Source of the DNA: Oscillospiraceae bacterium
GTDB lineage: Bacteria; Bacillota; Clostridia; Oscillospirales; Acutalibacteraceae
Length of the DNA: 8,415 nucleotides
Direction of reading: 5' to 3'
NCBI GenBank assembly: GCA_022508865.1
Contig: JAFLUK010000063.1
Location: 1 to 8,415, forward strand
The stretch's first letter is position 1; the number at the start of each line of letters is the position of its first letter. Below the pieces are notes generated by a model. The model was not told the DNA's origin and searched no databases. It worked only from the letters and a program-made list of their open reading frames with translations. This document shows, piece after piece, positions 5,578-8,415 of this stretch. A program made the translations under genes and the position numbers.

Positions 5578-7233
5578 TTACTTTTCAAAAACTGCGCCAC
5601 GTGATGATGATGTAACCAGCTTTGAATATCTCTTAAGATAGCCTGTCAGTTCCTTTTCAGGCATTACAAAGTTTTTCTTTCTCTCTGCAATTTCTTCTTC
5701 ACTTACATTAAGAGTAAGCTGTCTGTTTGTAATGTCAACAGTGACAGAGTCGCCCTCTTTAACAAGACCTATAAGTCCGCCTGCAGCTGCCTCGGGGCAA
5801 ACATGACCGATAGAAGCGCCTCTTGTAGCGCCGGAGAAACGACCGTCCGTAATGAGAGCAACCTCTTTGTCAAGACCTGCGCCTGCAATTGCAGATGTGG
5901 GTGAAAGCATTTCTCTCATACCCGGACCGCCCTTTGGTCCCTCGTAGCGGATAACAACGACATCACCGCTGTTGATTTTTCCTGCAAGGATTGCATCGTT
6001 TGCATCTTCCTCACAGTCAAATACTCTTGCAGGGCCTGTGTGTTGCATCATTTCCTTGGCAACAGCGCCCTGCTTAACAACAGCGCCCTCGGGAGCAAGG
6101 TTACCTTTGAGGATTGCAATACCGCCGTCCTGACGAAGGGGATTTTCGACAGTGTGGATAATCTCGCCGTCAGGCGAAGCTGCCTTTTCGATTCTCTCAC
6201 CAACAGTGCCCATTACTGTTACACAGTCCTTGTGGATAAGGTCTTTTTTGGCAAGTTCCTTCATAACAGCAGGAATACCGCCAACTTTGTTAAGGTCTGT
6301 AATAAAGATTTTGCCTGCAGGGTTCAGCTTACAAATCTGGGGAGTTCTTTTGGAAATCTCGTCAATTACTTCAATGTTAACAGGAATGTCAGCCTCATAT
6401 GCAATTGCAAGAAGGTGAAGAACTGTATTTGAAGAACAACCCAGAGCCATTTCGCATGTAAGGGCATTTTCAAAGCTTTCCTTTGTAATAATGTCCTTTG
6501 GTCTGATATCATTTTCAAGGAGGTACATAACCCTTTCGCCTGCAGTTTTTGCAAGTCTGCGGCGACCTGCCTCAACAGCAGGAACAGTACCGTTGAAGGG
6601 CAGACCCATACCGATAGCCTCTGTAAGGCAGTTCATTGAGTTTGCTGTGTACATACCCGAGCATGAACCGCAGGTAGGACAGCAGTTGTCCTCATATTCA
6701 GTAAGCTCCTCATCTGTGATTTTACCGCTGGCATGAGCGCCCACATATTCAAACATTTCGGAAAGTCCGTAGCGGACGCCGTCCTTTTCTCCCGGGAGCA
6801 TAGGACCGCCGCTTACGAAAACTGAAGGCAAATTCATTCTGCAAGCCGCAATAAGCATACCCGGAACAATTTTGTCACAGTTAGGAATAAAAACTACAGC
6901 GTCAAGGGGATGAGCTGTCAGCATAATCTCAATTGAATCGGCAATAATTTCTCTTGAGCAAAGGGAATACTTCATACCCTTGTGGTTCATTGCAATGCCG
7001 TCACAAACACCGATTGTGTTAAATTCAAATGGCACGCCCCCTGCATTGCGGATACCCGCCTTTACACATTCTGCAATTTCTCCCAGATGCTTGTGGCCGG
7101 GAATATAATCGCTCTGTGCCGAAACAACAGCAACAAAGGGCTTTTTCATTTCACTTTCTGTAATTCCCATTGCCTTAAGCAATGAGCGGTGAGGGGCACG
7201 AGAAGCGCCAACCTTGATTAAATCTGAACGCAT
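5578..7233 (-). CDS. ilvD: Dihydroxy-acid dehydratase IlvD
   Basis: Iron-sulfur enzyme that dehydrates 2,3-dihydroxy-isovalerate and 2,3-dihydroxy-3-methylvalerate to the keto acids leading to valine (and leucine) and isoleucine. Visible motifs: FNTIGVCDGIAM (71-82), NCDKIVPGML (118-127), SGGPM (141-145), CCPTCGSCSGMYTANSMNC (184-202), and GRFSGATRGASIGHVCPEAA near residues 467-486. C119 and C188 are likely cluster ligands. The region near residue 45 reads YIPGHKHL, like the PGH form in E. coli IlvD as I recall it, rather than the TPC form of [2Fe-2S] enzymes; a [4Fe-4S] cluster is therefore possible but not shown. At 551 residues it is like the shorter Firmicutes/archaeal enzymes (E. coli 616). 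An AGAAGGT ribosome binding site lies about 8 nt upstream. It stands alone, without other ilv or leu genes, and its short leader leaves no room for a T-box. Confidence 0.97.
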   Translation of the reverse strand: MRSDLIKVGASRAPHRSLLKAMGITESEMKKPFVAVVSAQSDYIPGHKHLGEIAECVKAGIRNAGGVPFEFNTIGVCDGIAMNHKGMKYSLCSREIIADSIEIMLTAHPLDAVVFIPNCDKIVPGMLIAACRMNLPSVFVSGGPMLPGEKDGVRYGLSEMFEYVGAHASGKITDEELTEYEDNCCPTCGSCSGMYTANSMNCLTEAIGMGLPFNGTVPAVEAGRRRLAKTAGERVMYLLENDIRPKDIITKESFENALTCEMALGCSSNTVLHLLAIAYEADIPVNIEVIDEISKRTPQICKLNPAGKIFITDLNKVGGIPAVMKELAKKDLIHKDCVTVMGTVGERIEKAASPDGEIIHTVENPLRQDGGIAILKGNLAPEGAVVKQGAVAKEMMQHTGPARVFDCEEDANDAILAGKINSGDVVVIRYEGPKGGPGMREMLSPTSAIAGAGLDKEVALITDGRFSGATRGASIGHVCPEAAAGGLIGLVKEGDSVTVDITNRQLTLNVSEEEIAERKKNFVMPEKELTGYLKRYSKLVTSSSRGAVFEK

Positions 7234-7281
7234 TATAATACCTTCTTTATTTAAAATTTCTGTTTTTTATGTAGTGCTTCT

Positions 7282-7310
7282 ATTTTACAGTAAGTATTTA
7301 TAACTGTCAA
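7282..7310 (-). promoter_or_regulatory. ilvD promoter
   Basis: On the minus strand a consensus TTGACA (7305-7310), 17 bp and TAAAAT (7282-7287). The start site would fall near 7275, giving a leader of about 40 nt. The -35 boxes of this and the divergent thiT promoter are 41 bp apart. Confidence 0.8.
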
Positions 7311-7351
7311 GTGAGGGCATATGAATAGAATCTAAAAAATAACAAAATGTG

Positions 7352-7380
7352 TTGACAAAAGTGAAATTTAGTAGTATTAT
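7352..7380 (+). promoter_or_regulatory. thiT promoter
   Basis: TTGACA (7352-7357), exactly 17 bp and TATTAT (7375-7380), an almost perfect SigA promoter. Transcription would start near 7387, about 12 nt before the riboswitch. GTTGACA (7351-7357) is mirrored by TGTCAAC (7380-7386) on the other side of the spacer and -10. Confidence 0.85.
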
Positions 7381-7398
7381 GTCAACGGAAAATATAAC

Positions 7399-7504
7399 AC
7401 AGGGGGGCTGCAAAAGCGGTTGAGATAAAGGTGTGTGCCTTTGACCCTGGGTAAGAGAAATCTTACTGAACCTGATTCGGATAATGCCGACGTAGGTAGC
7501 TTGT
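7399..7504 (+). ncRNA. TPP riboswitch aptamer (THI element)
   Basis: Binds thiamine pyrophosphate in the nascent mRNA. P1 is ACAGG (7399-7403) with CTTGT (7500-7504). P2 pairs GGG (7404-7407) with the CCC of GACCC (7445-7447). P3 is CTGC/GCGG with an AAAA loop (7408-7419), followed by the conserved TTGAGA (7420-7425) that grips the pyrimidine. P4 is ACCT (7470-7473) with AGGT (7494-7497); P5 is TCGG (7477-7480) with CCGA (7487-7490), enclosing ATAATG, the pyrophosphate-binding side. Two additions are seen: a P3a-like hairpin AAAGG/CCTTT (7427-7442), and a 6-bp stem with a GAAA tetraloop (7451-7466) between P2 and P4. The gene downstream encodes a thiamine transporter subunit, which fits. Confidence 0.96.
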
Positions 7505-7517
7505 ATGATATAATTTT

Positions 7518-7552
7518 AAGCACTGTGCGTTAGCATGGTGCTTTTATTTTTT
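7518..7552 (+). terminator. Riboswitch-controlled intrinsic terminator before thiT
   Basis: AAGCACTGTGC (7518-7528), a GTTA loop and GCATGGTGCTT (7533-7543) form an 11-bp stem with two G-U wobbles, followed by a T-rich run to 7552. It ends 47 nt before thiT and only 13 nt after the aptamer, so it is the likely expression platform, stopping transcription when TPP is bound. The GCTT at 7499-7502 next to P1 could pair with AAGC (7518-7521) in an antiterminator; this is only 4 bp and uncertain. Confidence 0.88.
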
Positions 7553-7599
7553 CTCTTACAACTCTTGTTTTCCAAATAATTTATCAGGAGATGTAAAAA

Positions 7600-8412
7600 A
7601 TGAAAAACAAAAAAGCAATTGTGTTGTGTGAATGCGGCATTATGATTGCCCTTGCCACAGTACTAAGTATGATTAAGCTGTTTGCTCTCCCCTTTGGCGG
7701 AAGTATCACAGCATTCAGCGCAGTACCGCTGATTGTTATTTCCTACAGACGAGGAATAAAGTGCGGTCTTTTGTCGGGACTTGCCTACAGTATAATTCAG
7801 CTTATACTTGACGCCTCTGTACTTTCATACGCAACCTCTTTAACAGCAGGTATTGCCATTGTTTTCCTTGACTATATTTTTGCCTTCACTTTCATAGGTC
7901 TGGCAGGAATATTCAAAATTTTCAATGACGGCAATGCAATTAACGCAACTGCAGGCACTGTGCTTGTGTGTGCTATCAGATATATCTGCCATGTTATTTC
8001 AGGTTGTACAGTATGGGCAGGTGTGTCAATTCCCAGCTCTGACGGACTTATTTATTCCTTAAGCTACAATGCAACTTATATGATACCCGAAACCATTGTA
8101 AACGCAGTGGTTGTATATTGGCTGTTCAGCTCACTGAACTTTAACAGTGAAAGAATTGAAAGAGCACAAAAGCAGAAAAAGAGCCTTGCCGCCACAGTGC
8201 TTGCATCTGTTGGTGTGCTGTCACTTGCAGTTTCGGTAATTATTGATGCAATTACACTGTTCAGCAAGTTGCAAAACGAAGCAGGAACTCTTGACTTTTC
8301 TTTGATTGGCAATGTAGATCCTGTTTTTGTTTCAGTAGTTTTCGCCATAGGTGTTGTACTCTGCGGTGTTCTGCTGATAGCTTCAAAAGTTGTGAACAAA
8401 AGCAAAGATTAA
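7600..8412 (+). CDS. thiT: ThiT, thiamine-binding S component of an ECF transporter, extended C-terminus
   Basis: Membrane protein that captures thiamine outside the cell and delivers it with the shared EcfA/EcfA'/EcfT energising module, encoded elsewhere. About six hydrophobic segments span residues 8-178, with GGSITAFSAVPL (33-44) typical of the family. H131, W139, Y152 and N157 have exactly the spacing of the thiamine-binding H125, W133, Y146 and N151 that I recall for Lactococcus ThiT. D91-Y92 may stand for its E84-Y85, with a one-residue shift and a Glu-to-Asp change. The usual length is about 180-190 residues; here a further ~85 follow: a charged linker (183-194), two more hydrophobic segments (about 197-223 and 242-264) and a Lys-rich tail. 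AGGAG (7586-7590) lies 9 nt before the ATG. Expression is under the TPP riboswitch. Function is well supported by motif and context; the extension's role is unknown. Confidence 0.94.
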   Translation: MKNKKAIVLCECGIMIALATVLSMIKLFALPFGGSITAFSAVPLIVISYRRGIKCGLLSGLAYSIIQLILDASVLSYATSLTAGIAIVFLDYIFAFTFIGLAGIFKIFNDGNAINATAGTVLVCAIRYICHVISGCTVWAGVSIPSSDGLIYSLSYNATYMIPETIVNAVVVYWLFSSLNFNSERIERAQKQKKSLAATVLASVGVLSLAVSVIIDAITLFSKLQNEAGTLDFSLIGNVDPVFVSVVFAIGVVLCGVLLIASKVVNKSKD

Positions 8413-8415
8413 AAG

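Noticed and set aside
6040..6432. Plus-strand open frame of 130 codons within ilvD
   Set aside because: It is a shadow of ilvD; the minus strand encodes continuous, highly conserved dehydratase sequence.
7505..7599. Translation-level control by the TPP riboswitch
   Set aside because: The thiT ribosome binding site (7586-7590) lies well beyond a strong intrinsic terminator and has no evident anti-SD partner in the aptamer, so transcriptional control fits better.
1..8415. Transposases, tRNA or rRNA genes, CRISPR arrays, attachment sites, prophage genes
   Set aside because: I looked on both strands and saw no sequence signature of any of these.

Overview
The window looks like chromosomal DNA of a low-GC Gram-positive anaerobe of the class Clostridia, most likely a Ruminococcus/Oscillospiraceae-type gut commensal. 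The reasons are a glgC-glgD-glgA operon (GlgD is typical of Firmicutes), AGGAGG-type ribosome binding sites, SigA-like promoters, and a TPP riboswitch in front of an ECF-type thiamine transporter gene. The taxonomic call is inference from gene content and style, not from a marker gene.

Layout: (1) 1-950, minus strand: the N-terminal 316 residues of a secreted subtilisin-like (S8) protease that runs off the left edge. (2) 951-1338: an AT-rich control region with protease promoter candidates, a repeated GTGAAC element, and the terminator of glgA. (3) 1339-5164, minus strand: glgC, glgD and glgA in transcription order. glgC and glgD overlap by 4 nt; glgA follows after an 85-nt gap containing its own promoter candidate. 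(4) 5165-5577: a 413-nt gap with the glg promoter region and the ilvD terminator. (5) 5578-7233, minus strand: ilvD, with a compact promoter. (6) 7234-7599: a divergent control region with the ilvD promoter on one strand and, on the other, a promoter, a TPP riboswitch and an intrinsic terminator. (7) 7600-8412, plus strand: thiT, complete, with a C-terminal extension.

How the genes work together: GlgC (catalytic) and GlgD (non-catalytic paralogue) form ADP-glucose from glucose-1-phosphate and ATP, and GlgA polymerises it into alpha-1,4-glucan for storage. Branching enzyme and phosphorylase are not in the window. IlvD makes the 2-keto acid precursors of valine, leucine and isoleucine and is a separate unit. 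ThiT is the thiamine-binding subunit of an ECF importer, and the riboswitch should shut it off when TPP is plentiful. The protease is unrelated to these and is visibly more AT-rich.

I do not see a clearly new multi-gene system here. The most interesting points are the GTGAAC repeat cluster upstream of the protease, the extra membrane domain on ThiT, the extra GAAA-capped hairpin in the TPP aptamer, the Lys-to-Gly change in the N-terminal GlgA motif, and a perfect palindrome at the predicted glgA transcription start.
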